From Caldora sp965222765 (GTDB taxonomy: Bacteria > Cyanobacteriota > Cyanobacteriia > Cyanobacteriales > Coleofasciculaceae): 64,000 bases of DNA. The notes under the pieces are model-generated. The model did no database searches. It saw nothing but the letters and a program-made list of their open reading frames with translations, and had not been told where the DNA came from. A program made the translations under genes and the position numbers. The stretch is from the NCBI GenBank assembly GCA_965222765.1, contig CBDCVG010000108.1, forward strand, positions 372,001 to 436,000. The letters are read 5' to 3'. Shown one piece after another: positions 37,265 through 46,050 of this stretch (positions within the stretch are counted from its first letter, which is position 1; every line of letters starts with the position of its first letter).

Positions 37265-37849
37265 ATGAATAAACTTAAAACTGAAGATCAAACTATAGCA
37301 TCGCATCAAGACTCAAAACGAACTCACAAAAATGTAATGGAATTGTTAGTAACTCAGGAAGTAGAGCGGCAGCGATCGCAACTTTCTGAAAATCTAGCTA
37401 AGTATATTGACCCAATAGAGGTGGCAACCTATGCTCTAAATCGTTTACCACCGCTGTATGCTTGTAGTCAGCAAGGCTGGCAGTATCAAGAACTACAGGC
37501 TCAAAGCCAGTTCCAGCAGCAGATTACTATTGCTGTCCGTCAAGCGCTTGTCGCAGTACAAAGGGATCCTATTAAACGCTCAACTCCCCTTGTTCCCATA
37601 GAACAGACTGAATTACAAGAAGCTCAAGCGGCGTTGGCAGCACTGCAAAACTTGCTACACCAAAGGGAAGTTTCTTGGAATAATCTCGCTAATACGGTGC
37701 AAAAAGCCCTAACTAAAACAGCGACTGAGGCGATTAAGCAAGTCCTACCCAAAAAAGCTCATAAAAATCCTATCCACCAGGAATCAAAGGAATTAAATTT
37801 GGTTGTATATGATTGGAAAGATAACATGATAGAAAGCAAAGACGAGTAG
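37265..37849 (+). CDS. ComFB-domain protein, copy 2
   Basis: 194 residues from ATG 37265. It aligns with copy 1 through the whole ComFB domain (THKNVMELLVTQEVERQ, KYIDPIEVATYALNRLPPLY) and most of the helical tail (EAQAALAALQNLLHQREVSW). Its C-terminus, ELNLVVYDWKDNMIESKDE, differs from that of copy 1. This suggests what copy 1 lost to the repeat. Function as for copy 1: predicted c-di-GMP/c-di-AMP receptor, by family only. Confidence 0.85.
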   Translation: MNKLKTEDQTIASHQDSKRTHKNVMELLVTQEVERQRSQLSENLAKYIDPIEVATYALNRLPPLYACSQQGWQYQELQAQSQFQQQITIAVRQALVAVQRDPIKRSTPLVPIEQTELQEAQAALAALQNLLHQREVSWNNLANTVQKALTKTATEAIKQVLPKKAHKNPIHQESKELNLVVYDWKDNMIESKDE

Positions 37850-37997
37850 CGATACTTGCTTTCTGTGCAGACAATGCGATCGCTCTTATCTTAAAAAGTG
37901 GATTTGTGCAAGTCTGTTAAAAATATTATTGAGAAATACCCCAAAACTGAATATGGCGCTTATCCTGGGAGCTTAGAGAAATGTGTGGAGGTATATC

Positions 37998-38309
37998 ATG
38001 GAGCAATTAATTAAATATCGCATCAACTGTACCCTGAGTTTTGGCGACATCTATGGACAAATCATGATTTGGTTAATCGTCATTTTCCTTAGTCTCGCTT
38101 CTGCACTAGCTCTCTGGAGTGCGGAACGCCAAATTTATGCCTTAGCCACTGTCGGACTCATCTTGGTGCTGTCTCTGCCTTTCTTGCTCTTTGCCTTTGT
38201 AACCACACTGCTCAACCATATTGAGCTAGATCCTATAGAGGTAGACGCAAAAAATCCCACAGCTCGTCGGCAGCAGTCCACCCAAAAACCAGCAGAGGCA
38301 AGTAGCTGA
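37998..38309 (+). CDS. Small membrane protein of unknown function
   Basis: 103 residues from ATG 37998, with GGAGG well placed upstream. Two membrane helices are evident (IMIWLIVIFLSLASALALW and ATVGLILVLSLPFLLFAFV). A polar C-terminus follows, ending in KPAEASS. No family is recognised. A hairpin with a T run follows the stop, so it is its own transcription unit. Confidence 0.75.
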   Translation: MEQLIKYRINCTLSFGDIYGQIMIWLIVIFLSLASALALWSAERQIYALATVGLILVLSLPFLLFAFVTTLLNHIELDPIEVDAKNPTARRQQSTQKPAEASS

Positions 38310-38342
38310 ATCAACTCTCGATTGTGGTTGGCAATTGTCAAA

Positions 38343-38374
38343 AATTCCCTGCCTGATGGTAGGGAGTTTTTTTC
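38343..38374 (+). terminator. Rho-independent terminator
   Basis: TTCCCTGCC and GGTAGGGAG form a stem around TGAT, followed by seven T. Confidence 0.8.
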
Positions 38375-38401
38375 TGGGGTCAATTGCAGACCCTTTAAAT
38401 A

Positions 38402-38617
38402 GGGCTTGCTGAATAAGTGTGGAAACTATACCATACTTTGCTTTCAATCATTTTATACCTTGCCAGGTACAAGGTTTTTGTATCTTTTGGCTCAAAAACC
38501 TTGCACCGTCAGTCGAAAATCCCTAACACCTACCACCTCTTTCCCTTACCTACCACCTGCCACCTACCACCTACCAACTATTCAAACCCGAAAATTACGA
38601 CTTATTCAGCAAGCCCT
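38402..38617. repeat. MITE-like element, family B
   Basis: Perfect 18-bp inverted ends (AGGGCTTGCTGAATAAGT and its complement) bound a 216-bp non-coding element. The interior contains ACCTACCACC repeats. Partial copies lie at about 14725-14835 and at 44731. The end sequence resembles the tips of cyanobacterial insertion sequences, suggesting an IS-derived non-autonomous element. Confidence 0.8.
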
Positions 38618-38714
38618 AAATAAGGACACACGACTGCTGATTGGTTTGGTAAAGTGAGGATTCTCCCCCCTGAACGGATACGAAATAAGAAAAGTGAAGA
38701 GAGCTAAATAAATA

Positions 38715-39437
38715 ATGTCTACAGACTTATATCAAGGTATGTCCGATTTCTATAATGCTTTTATTCAAAGAAATCGAGATTACAGAGCAATTGCGACAGA
38801 GCTGATCAAACTCTTTGGCGATAAGCAAGACATCTTGGATGTGGGAATCGGAACTGGCTTGCTTGTAGAGCAACTTCTTCTGTTACAACCTAAACTCCAA
38901 ATCACTGGGATAGATACGAGTACATCGCTACTTGCTCAAGCGAAAACTTGCTTAGGTACTCAAGTAGAACTTTACTGCCAGGATGTATGTAACCTGCAAC
39001 TTGATAGGATGTTCGACATCGCCTATTCTCGTGGAGGTGCCTGGGCTTTTGTTCATGATGGCGACGCGCTCTTACTGGCAAGCCACATCTTGGAGCTAGA
39101 TGCTATTGGGCAGAGCTTTGAACGGGTTGCAGCACACCTGCGTGATGGAGGGCGTTTTATTATCATCTCGTCAAACGCCAACCATAGTAAACAGGATGAA
39201 TTAGATGGGGAAGTTTCATTCGGGAGAACTGTTAGCAAGCATTGGGTTGACGGGGAGCAATATCTTGTTCTTGACTATAGGTGTCATAGGCACGGTATTC
39301 TTACGGGACACCAAAAAGTACGAATGCGATTGCTCGAACTAGAGTATGTAGAAAGTATGCTGCGAGCAACAGGGTTCCGACTAACCTCCTATAACAGTAA
39401 CGAATGCCGAATTTATCAGAAAGAAAGTGCTAAGTAA
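38715..39437 (+). CDS. Class I SAM-dependent methyltransferase
   Basis: 240 residues. The SAM-binding core is evident: motif I ILDVGIGTGLL (about 40-50), acidic end of strand 2 in ITGIDTS, ELYCQDV for strand 3, and GGRFIIISS for strand 5. The substrate cannot be told from sequence. Its stop overlaps the start of the next gene (TAATG), so the two are translationally coupled. The partner is a prenyl-synthase-like protein, which suggests a small or isoprenoid substrate. Confidence 0.85.
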   Translation: MSTDLYQGMSDFYNAFIQRNRDYRAIATELIKLFGDKQDILDVGIGTGLLVEQLLLLQPKLQITGIDTSTSLLAQAKTCLGTQVELYCQDVCNLQLDRMFDIAYSRGGAWAFVHDGDALLLASHILELDAIGQSFERVAAHLRDGGRFIIISSNANHSKQDELDGEVSFGRTVSKHWVDGEQYLVLDYRCHRHGILTGHQKVRMRLLELEYVESMLRATGFRLTSYNSNECRIYQKESAK

Positions 39438-40471
39438 TGAGCAATTATTTTCATCTCATGCAAGAAACATCACAAGCAACGGATCCACTTATCGAACGCT
39501 ATATGGATAAGTTGAGTCCCGAAGTGAAGCAACTTCCGATGAAGCGGCATGGTAACCTTCGACTGCGTGATCTCCAAATCCGAACAGGTTATGAGATTAA
39601 CGGAGGTGAAAATTGGAAGGAGATTCTTCCCGCCTGTGCAAGTTTTGAGATCCTAAACTGCTCGACTTATGTGATCAACTGGTTCCTGGATGAAAAGCAT
39701 GGTTATGAAAGCCCTGAGAGTAAGCGAAAGCTAGTCATTGCTGGGTTTCAACTTAGAGAAGTTGCTCAACAGATCTTAGAAGAGCATGACATGAGTTCTC
39801 TTTTACCGGTTCTGAGTAACATAAACAACCAAGTCTATCTTGGTCAGATGATGGATATTCACGATCTAAAGGTTTCTAGACTGAGTGATTATCCAAACTA
39901 CCAGCATTTCCTAGAAGCTTATCAGCGGCGCTCTAGATTACTTTCCGGTGTATTCTACGGCAGCTGTTTCTTGGCAGGCTCGATCATTGCGGGGAAGCCT
40001 GACGAACTACTGTACGAAATGGGCGCTATCTATGGGGCAGCTACTCAGGCTGCGAATGATTTTGGTGATTTTGCACTGCCAGTCAAGCGTTTATCGAAGC
40101 TGGAGAAACCATATCAAGATCAATTTTCCGACTTCATGAATGGAAAACTCACTTTGCCGGTGTATTTAATGACTCAAAGAGCCAATGAGCAACAACGGAA
40201 ACGACTCGAAGAGTTGAGGCTTGGAACTATTGATGGGAACAGCTATCGCGAAATCCTAGATATGCTAGTTGACAAGGGAGTTTACACTGATTGTCTAGCG
40301 TACCTCAAGCAAGAGCACAAGCGATGTAAGACGATGCTCTATACCAAAGATAAGACGGCGCACCGAGATATAATTGCTTCAATCTTAGTGAGAATAACCT
40401 CGAACAAGTTCCTCTCGCAGCTCAGGAAGAACATCGAAGATAGAACAGATTTAGCGAGGTGTTTGGTCTAA
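39437..40471 (+). CDS. Divergent polyprenyl-synthetase-family protein with altered DDxxD motifs
   Basis: 344 residues with the all-helical trans-prenyl synthase fold. The first aspartate-rich motif is NWFLD (81-85) instead of DDxxD, the second is NDFGD (207-211), and the lysine motif MNGKLTLP (about 234-241) is kept. Typical synthases use both aspartate motifs to bind Mg2+-diphosphate, so condensation may be impaired or changed, as in ComQ-like or cyclase-like relatives. Coupled one-base overlap with the methyltransferase upstream implies one biosynthetic or modification step pair. Product unknown. Confidence 0.8.
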   Translation: MSNYFHLMQETSQATDPLIERYMDKLSPEVKQLPMKRHGNLRLRDLQIRTGYEINGGENWKEILPACASFEILNCSTYVINWFLDEKHGYESPESKRKLVIAGFQLREVAQQILEEHDMSSLLPVLSNINNQVYLGQMMDIHDLKVSRLSDYPNYQHFLEAYQRRSRLLSGVFYGSCFLAGSIIAGKPDELLYEMGAIYGAATQAANDFGDFALPVKRLSKLEKPYQDQFSDFMNGKLTLPVYLMTQRANEQQRKRLEELRLGTIDGNSYREILDMLVDKGVYTDCLAYLKQEHKRCKTMLYTKDKTAHRDIIASILVRITSNKFLSQLRKNIEDRTDLARCLV

Positions 40472-40600
40472 TTCGTTAATTTCTCTGAGCCAGAAGCGAT
40501 CGCCACAAATCATCCGTCTGCTGTCACAACAGTCCTTGTTTCAACGCAAAATGATATAAGCCCTAGGTAAAACTATACAGAAGCCGAGCCAAAACAAAAG

Positions 40601-42328
40601 ATGTTAGAACACGATGTCATTATTGTCGGAGGCGGATTGGCTGGATGTCGCGCTGCCTTGGAGATTAAGCGCACTCAACCCCAATTAGATATTGCTCTAG
40701 TCGCCAAAACCCACCCAATTCGTTCCCACTCCGTCGCTGCTCAAGGAGGAATGGCTGCCACACTGAAAAATGTAGACCCCGAAGATAGTTGGGAAGCTCA
40801 CGCCTTTGATACGGTTAAAGGTTCGGATTATCTAGCGGATCAGGATGCTGTAGAAATCCTCACTCGCGAGGCTCCAGATGTGGTAATTGAGCTAGAGCAC
40901 ATGGGTGTGCTATTTTCTCGTTTACCCGATGGTAGGATTGCTCAACGGGCTTTTGGGGGACACTCTCACCGTCGTACCTGCTACGCAGCCGATAAAACGG
41001 GGCACGCTATCCTCCACGAGCTGGTAAATAACCTCCGGCGTTACGGTGTCTGCATCTACGATGAGTGGTATGTAATGCAGCTGATTTTGGAGGATGCTCA
41101 AGCCAAGGGCGTTGTGATGTTCAATATTCTGGACACTAAGATGCAAGTAGTGCGAGCTAAAGCAGTAATGTTTGCTACCGGAGGTTATGGACGGGTATTT
41201 AACACTACCTCCAATGACTATGCCTCTACTGGGGATGGTTTAGCCATGTCAGCCGTTGCTGGTGTGCCGTTGGCAGATATGGAATTTGTCCAATTTCACC
41301 CAACGGGTTTATATCCAGTAGGAGTCTTGATTTCCGAAGCAGTGCGGGGAGAGGGAGCTTATCTAATTAACGCACAAGGCGATCGCTTTATGGCCAATTA
41401 TGCTCCGAAACAAATGGAGTTAGCACCCCGGGATATTACCTCGAGAGCCATTACCCTAGAAATTCGTGCCGGTCGTGGCATACACTCTGATGGTAGTGCT
41501 GGAGGTCCCTTTGTCTATCTTGACTTACGGCACATGGGTAAAGAGCAGATTATGAGCCGAGTTCCCTTCTGCTGGGAGGAAGCGCACCGACTATTGGGGA
41601 TTGATGCTGTATACCAGCCAATGCCCGTGCGTCCTACCGGTCACTACTCAATGGGTGGTATTCCAGTAAACACAGATGGACAAGTGCGCAGTAGTTCTGA
41701 GGGATTAGTTGAAGGCTTCTTTGCTGCTGGAGAATGCGCTTGTGTCTCAGTGCATGGAGCCAATCGACTAGGTAGTAACTCCCTGCTAGAATGTGTCGTC
41801 TATGGGCGCAGAACTGGAGCTGCGATCGCTCAATACGTCCTCAACCGCAAATTTCCTGACATTGATGAACAATCCTACCTCAATGCTGCCCAAGGAGAAA
41901 TCAAAAACCTTCTTGAGCAATCAGGAACCTTACGCATTGCTCAGCTACGTCAAGCTCTTCAAGACTGTATGAGTCAACATTGTGGCGTTTTCCGCACCCA
42001 AGAATTAATGAGTGAGGGATTAAATGAGCTCAAACAACTGCAACAGCAGCTACCGCAGGTTTACTTAGATGATAAGGATAAGTGCTGGAACACCGAAATC
42101 ATTGAAGCCTTAGAATTACGTAACTTAATGGTTGTAGCAGAACTAATCTTGACTTCTGCCTTGAATCGACAAGAAAGTCGAGGTGCTCACAGTCGGGAAG
42201 ATTATCCCCAGCGAGATGATACTAATTTCCTCAAGCACACTTTAGCTTATTACTCGTCAGCAGGCATTGAACTGCAATACAAACCGGTGAGTATCACTTT
42301 GTTTGAGCCACAAGAGCGGAAGTATTGA
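40601..42328 (+). CDS. sdhA: Succinate dehydrogenase/fumarate reductase flavoprotein subunit
   Basis: 575 residues. It starts with the FAD fold DVIIVGGGLAGCRAALEI. HSVAAQGGMAA holds the FAD-linking His region. The active-site part reads GGHSHRRTCYAADKTGH, VQFHPTGLYP and PVRPTGHYSMGGIPV. The enzyme oxidises succinate and feeds electrons to quinone in the thylakoid membrane. The iron-sulfur and anchor subunits are not adjacent, as is common in cyanobacteria. Confidence 0.95.
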   Translation: MLEHDVIIVGGGLAGCRAALEIKRTQPQLDIALVAKTHPIRSHSVAAQGGMAATLKNVDPEDSWEAHAFDTVKGSDYLADQDAVEILTREAPDVVIELEHMGVLFSRLPDGRIAQRAFGGHSHRRTCYAADKTGHAILHELVNNLRRYGVCIYDEWYVMQLILEDAQAKGVVMFNILDTKMQVVRAKAVMFATGGYGRVFNTTSNDYASTGDGLAMSAVAGVPLADMEFVQFHPTGLYPVGVLISEAVRGEGAYLINAQGDRFMANYAPKQMELAPRDITSRAITLEIRAGRGIHSDGSAGGPFVYLDLRHMGKEQIMSRVPFCWEEAHRLLGIDAVYQPMPVRPTGHYSMGGIPVNTDGQVRSSSEGLVEGFFAAGECACVSVHGANRLGSNSLLECVVYGRRTGAAIAQYVLNRKFPDIDEQSYLNAAQGEIKNLLEQSGTLRIAQLRQALQDCMSQHCGVFRTQELMSEGLNELKQLQQQLPQVYLDDKDKCWNTEIIEALELRNLMVVAELILTSALNRQESRGAHSREDYPQRDDTNFLKHTLAYYSSAGIELQYKPVSITLFEPQERKY

Positions 42329-42332
42329 AGAG

Positions 42333-42430
42333 AATTAAGAATTAAGAATTAAGAATTAAGAATGTATTTTGGGCGAAAAAAAACACTTAATCCTGAATTG
42401 ATATTTTTTCCTTAATTCTTAATTCTGCTA
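42333..42430. repeat. Inverted AATTAAG repeats
   Basis: Four GAATTAA units on the + strand (42335-42362) face CTTAATTCTTAATTC (42411-42426), so the RNA could form a long hairpin after sdhA. Confidence 0.65.
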
Positions 42431-42486
42431 TAATTAGTTGCTGCGTGATTGTGAAACATTAAAAAATATAAACTTAACGGTATAAA

Positions 42487-43242
42487 ATGCTGGTTTTTGT
42501 GGTTCCACTACAAAGCATGGCTGTTTCAAAGTCTTGGGAACAGGTATCTCAACTATTTGAAAGGTGTATGCGATCTGTTTGTCAGCAAAATTCGATGCAT
42601 TTCCATGTAATTATAGTTTGTCATGAAAAACCAAATACTACTTTCAAAAATTCTAAACTTAGCTATGTTGAGGTGGATTTTCCTGTGCCAGATATCACCT
42701 CTGGCACCCCAGGTGACATCCTCAATCGAAAACGTGTAGACAAGGGGCGAAAACAGTTAAAAGGGCTTGTCGCAGCACAAGAGTTTAATCCTACTCACAC
42801 AATGCTTCTAGATGCAGATGATCTTGTTAGCAAACGACTGGCACAACTAGTTCATCAGAATCCTCAAGGGAATGGATGGTTTTTTAAAAAAGGTTATCGT
42901 TATACTTCTGGAAGTAATTTGATTTATAAAAAGTCAAACGACTTCTATACAATGTGCGGAAGTTGTAATATCATTCGCTATGACCTCAACAAAATCCCAG
43001 AAAATCCTGAATACAACCGTGGTTATGGCTACTATAAGTTTTATTTAGATCACGCAAAAGTGGTCAAGGTTTTAGCAGAAGCCGGTACACCTCTAGAAGC
43101 CTTGCCTTTTTTTGGGGCAGTTTATATGACTCAAACAGGAGAAAATACATACTTTGATAGCTATCGCCTCTATCAAGGAATTGGTAGATATATTAATTAT
43201 CGATTGGTAACGCGATCGCTAAAAGAAGAATTCATGCTTTAG
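42487..43242 (+). CDS. GT-A-type glycosyltransferase
   Basis: 251 residues. The N-terminus LVFVVPLQSMAVSKSWEQV and the metal/sugar-nucleotide motif MLLDADDLVS (DxD type) indicate a family-2-like GT-A fold. A Tyr-rich C-terminal part (NRGYGYYKFYLDH) probably forms the acceptor side. No membrane segments are seen. A family 4 glycosyltransferase follows on the same strand, so both may act on the same glycan. The sugar and acceptor are unknown. Confidence 0.75.
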   Translation: MLVFVVPLQSMAVSKSWEQVSQLFERCMRSVCQQNSMHFHVIIVCHEKPNTTFKNSKLSYVEVDFPVPDITSGTPGDILNRKRVDKGRKQLKGLVAAQEFNPTHTMLLDADDLVSKRLAQLVHQNPQGNGWFFKKGYRYTSGSNLIYKKSNDFYTMCGSCNIIRYDLNKIPENPEYNRGYGYYKFYLDHAKVVKVLAEAGTPLEALPFFGAVYMTQTGENTYFDSYRLYQGIGRYINYRLVTRSLKEEFML

Positions 43243-43324
43243 CACTCTAGAGAGAATTAAACCAAATTTATCAATTATCAATTATCCATTATCAATTATC
43301 CATTGATACCTTTTAACGTCCAGA

Positions 43325-44497
43325 ATGAAAATTCTAGTTGCCAGCCATACTTATATTGTTGACCTCAATTGTGAGAAGCTGCGATCATTAGCTTGCTTGG
43401 AGCCTGATCTAGAAGTAACTGTGCTTGTACCCCGCCGCTGGCGTCCTGGTGGTGTCCAGAACAGGATAATTGAAACTCAGCCACTTCAAGAAGGTTCGTT
43501 TCGGGTAGTGCCGGTTGCCAATTTTAGTGAAAATAACCAAGGACTACTTACTTTTGGAGCTGAGATAATTCCTTTATTAAATCAGTTTCGACCCCAGATT
43601 ATTCAGGTGGAACAAGGGGCAAAATCTTTAGGTTACGCTCAGTTGATTACTCTCAACAAACTATTGGGACTGAAGGCGAAAAATCTCTTCTTTACTTGGT
43701 GGAATCTTCCCTACAATGTTAAATTTCCAGTATCTTTACTAGAAACTTATAATCTGCGCCATACCCACGGATTGATTTGTGGAAATCAAGATGGAGTCGA
43801 AGTGTTGCAGCAGCATGGCTACCAAGGTTCGGTAAAAGTCATGCCTCAGTTGGGTGTAGATGAAAGTCGCTTCCGCCAGCAACTCCAACCAGAATTGCAA
43901 AGTCAGTTGGGAATTCAAGCCGATGAATTTGTAGTAGGATTTATCGGACGATTTGTAGAAGAAAAAGGCTTACTAACCCTAGGTAAAGCACTAGCTGAAC
44001 TGCAAGCAAAACCCTGGAAATGGCTGTTACTGGGGCGCGGTCCCTTACAATCAATACTAAAGGAAAAAGCTCTTGAGTGGGGAATTCAAGACCGAATAGT
44101 TTGGGTTGAGAGTGTTCCTCATGAGAAAGTACCTCGCTATCTCAATCTGATGCAGACTTTAGTACTACCTTCAGAAACCAACTATCAATTTAAAACTCTG
44201 ACTGCCGTTGGCTGGAAGGAACAATTTGGTCATGTGTTGATTGAAGCAATGGCTTCTAAAGTACCAGTGATTGGTTCTGACTCTGGAGAAATTCCCCATG
44301 TAATTGGTGATGCTGGTTTGGTTTTTCCGGAAGGGGATGTTGAGGCTTTACGGAATTGCCTGAAGCAGCTGATGGAGCAACCTGAGTTAGCTCAGAAGCT
44401 AGGAGAAAGAGGTTATAAACGGGTGATCAGCAATTACACCAATCAGGCTTTAGCAAAGCAGCAATTGGACTTTTACCGGGAGTTACTGGTAGACTAG
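43325..44497 (+). CDS. Family 4 (GT-B) glycosyltransferase
   Basis: 390 residues. N-terminal acceptor domain, then the GT4 donor domain: VGFIGRFVEEKGLLTLGKAL, WKWLLLGRGPL, and the E-x7-E region GHVLIEAMASKVPVIGSDSG. GT4 enzymes build polysaccharides, lipopolysaccharide or glycolipids with retention of anomeric configuration. It is 82 bp after the GT-A gene, with short ATTATCAA repeats between. Confidence 0.9.
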   Translation: MKILVASHTYIVDLNCEKLRSLACLEPDLEVTVLVPRRWRPGGVQNRIIETQPLQEGSFRVVPVANFSENNQGLLTFGAEIIPLLNQFRPQIIQVEQGAKSLGYAQLITLNKLLGLKAKNLFFTWWNLPYNVKFPVSLLETYNLRHTHGLICGNQDGVEVLQQHGYQGSVKVMPQLGVDESRFRQQLQPELQSQLGIQADEFVVGFIGRFVEEKGLLTLGKALAELQAKPWKWLLLGRGPLQSILKEKALEWGIQDRIVWVESVPHEKVPRYLNLMQTLVLPSETNYQFKTLTAVGWKEQFGHVLIEAMASKVPVIGSDSGEIPHVIGDAGLVFPEGDVEALRNCLKQLMEQPELAQKLGERGYKRVISNYTNQALAKQQLDFYRELLVD

Positions 44498-44871
44498 ACT
44501 AATTGGGGTTTCCCAAGACTGTGATCGCCAATCGAGAAATACGATCATAAACCTAGAAATGCGACTGCCAACGAAGTTATCAGGAGTTGAAGGATCTTAG
44601 CTAGCGATCGCATTCTTTCAATTTCTAGAAAGCTCACTCCTCTCTATATCTTCTCAAACCTTTATAAAACAAGTATTTTAGCACAATAATTCTGAATAGA
44701 CAAAGGAAATTGAGCGAACGGTGAGTAATTAGGGCTTGCTGAATTGTCTTTAAGTCCTTTCTTTCGACGTAAGTGATCAATGCTTTACTGAGTTAGAACA
44801 AAATATTCAAACCCTTAAAGAGATTGAACCGCCACCATATGCTACCTTAGAAAAGTTGTCTAAAATTCGCA
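44498..44871. other. Gap between the glycosyltransferase and rpsB
   Basis: AGGGCTTGCTGAATTGTC near 44731 is one end of a family B element. Around 44780-44870 a short frame reads EQNIQTLKEIEPPPYATLEK but has no start or family I recognise. Nothing else is seen before the rpsB leader. Confidence 0.45.
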
Positions 44872-44943
44872 CATCCAGGGTTTCGGGTGTTTCTGGGTCA
44901 TGACAATCCCAAGAAATGCACCTGGATGGAGGATAAACCCGAA
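44872..44943 (+). promoter_or_regulatory. Candidate structured leader of rpsB (possible S2 autoregulatory site)
   Basis: Stem A pairs CATCCAGG (44872-44879) with CCTGGATG (44921-44928). Stem B pairs TTCGGGT (44882-44888) with ACCCGAA (44937-44943). The two stems interleave, giving a pseudoknot that ends 17 bases before the rpsB ATG. A TGGG/CCCA pairing lies in the loop. Ribosomal protein S2 leaders are known in other bacteria; this one is inferred from base pairing only. Confidence 0.45.
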
Positions 44944-44960
44944 CTAGGAGTAAAAAAATT

Positions 44961-46013
44961 ATGCCAGTCGTTTCTTTAGCTGAAATGTTAGAAGCGGGGG
45001 TTCATTTTGGTCACCAAACCCGTCGGTGGAACCCCAAAATGGATACCTACATCTACACTGCTCGCAATGGTGTTCATATTATCGACTTAGTGCAAACAGC
45101 ACACCTGATGGAAGACGCATATAGCTATATGCGCAAAGCCTCAGAACAGGGCAAAAAGTTTCTCTTTGTCGGCACCAAACGACAAGCCGCCGGCATTATT
45201 GCTCAAGAAGCTAGCCGGTGTGGAGCCTACTACGTCAATCAACGCTGGTTGGGAGGTATGCTTACTAACTGGGAAACGATTAAAACCAGGGTAGAACGCT
45301 TAAAGCAATTAGAAAATCGAGAATCTAGTGGAGCACTTGACTTACTACCGAAAAAAGAAGGCTCCATGCTCCGTCGTGAACTAGGTAAGCTCCAGAAATA
45401 CTTGGGGGGCATCAAAATGATGCGGAAAGTTCCCGATGTAGTGATTATTGTAGACCAGCGACGAGAGTATAACGCGATTCTAGAGTGTGAAAAACTTAGT
45501 CTTCCGATCGTGTCTATGTTGGATACTAACTGTGACCCTGATTTAGTAGATATTCCTATCCCCGCCAATGATGATGCTATTCGGTCAATTAAGCTAGTAG
45601 TTGGTAAGTTAGCTGATGCGATTTATGAAGGTCGCCATGGTCAACTGGATATTGAAACAGACTATGAAGAATTTGAAGATCAATTAGACTACGTCGACTC
45701 AGAAGAAGAAATCTACGAAGAAGAAGAGATGGCAGAAGTTCAACTTGAGCCAGAAGCCAAGTCTGAGCCAGAAGCCAAGTCTGAGCCAGAAGTCCAGCCT
45801 GAACCAGAAGTCCAGCCTGAGCCAGAAGCCAAGTCTGAGCCAGAAGTCCAGTCTGAGCCAGAAGTCCAGCCTGAGCCAGAAGCCAAGTCTGAGCCAGAAG
45901 TCCAGCCTGAGCCAGAAGCCAAATCTGAGCCAGAAGTCCAGCCTGAGCCAGAAGCCAAATCTGAGCCAGAAGTCCAGCCTGAAGAGGTTACTGAAGAGGG
46001 TAGCGAAGCATAA
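44961..46013 (+). CDS. rpsB: 30S ribosomal protein S2 with a repeat-expanded acidic tail
   Basis: 350 residues. Residues 1-230 are normal S2 (LEAGVHFGHQTRRWNPKM, FVGTKRQAAGIIAQEA, YVNQRWLGGMLTNW, DTNCDPDLVDIPIPANDDAI). An acidic stretch follows, then about thirteen hexapeptides of the form EPE(A/V)(K/Q)(S/P), about residues 263-340, encoded by 18-bp repeats at 45749-45975. Ordinary cyanobacterial S2 ends near residue 265. The tail should be disordered and solvent-exposed. It is followed by tsf, the usual bacterial order. Confidence 0.96.
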   Translation: MPVVSLAEMLEAGVHFGHQTRRWNPKMDTYIYTARNGVHIIDLVQTAHLMEDAYSYMRKASEQGKKFLFVGTKRQAAGIIAQEASRCGAYYVNQRWLGGMLTNWETIKTRVERLKQLENRESSGALDLLPKKEGSMLRRELGKLQKYLGGIKMMRKVPDVVIIVDQRREYNAILECEKLSLPIVSMLDTNCDPDLVDIPIPANDDAIRSIKLVVGKLADAIYEGRHGQLDIETDYEEFEDQLDYVDSEEEIYEEEEMAEVQLEPEAKSEPEAKSEPEVQPEPEVQPEPEAKSEPEVQSEPEVQPEPEAKSEPEVQPEPEAKSEPEVQPEPEAKSEPEVQPEEVTEEGSEA

Positions 46014-46050
46014 TAACAGTGTAGTTGTATTGGAGATAGTCAAAAACAAG

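Noticed and set aside
38406..38657. Overlapping frames before the methyltransferase
   Set aside because: They lie in a 216-bp MITE with 18-bp inverted ends and contain repeat sequence only.
45749..45975. CRISPR-like repeat array
   Set aside because: Units are contiguous 18-bp coding repeats in frame with rpsB, with no spacers.
45745..46050. Extended N-terminus for EF-Ts
   Set aside because: The extra 102 codons are the S2 repeats read in another frame; the family start is ATG 46051.
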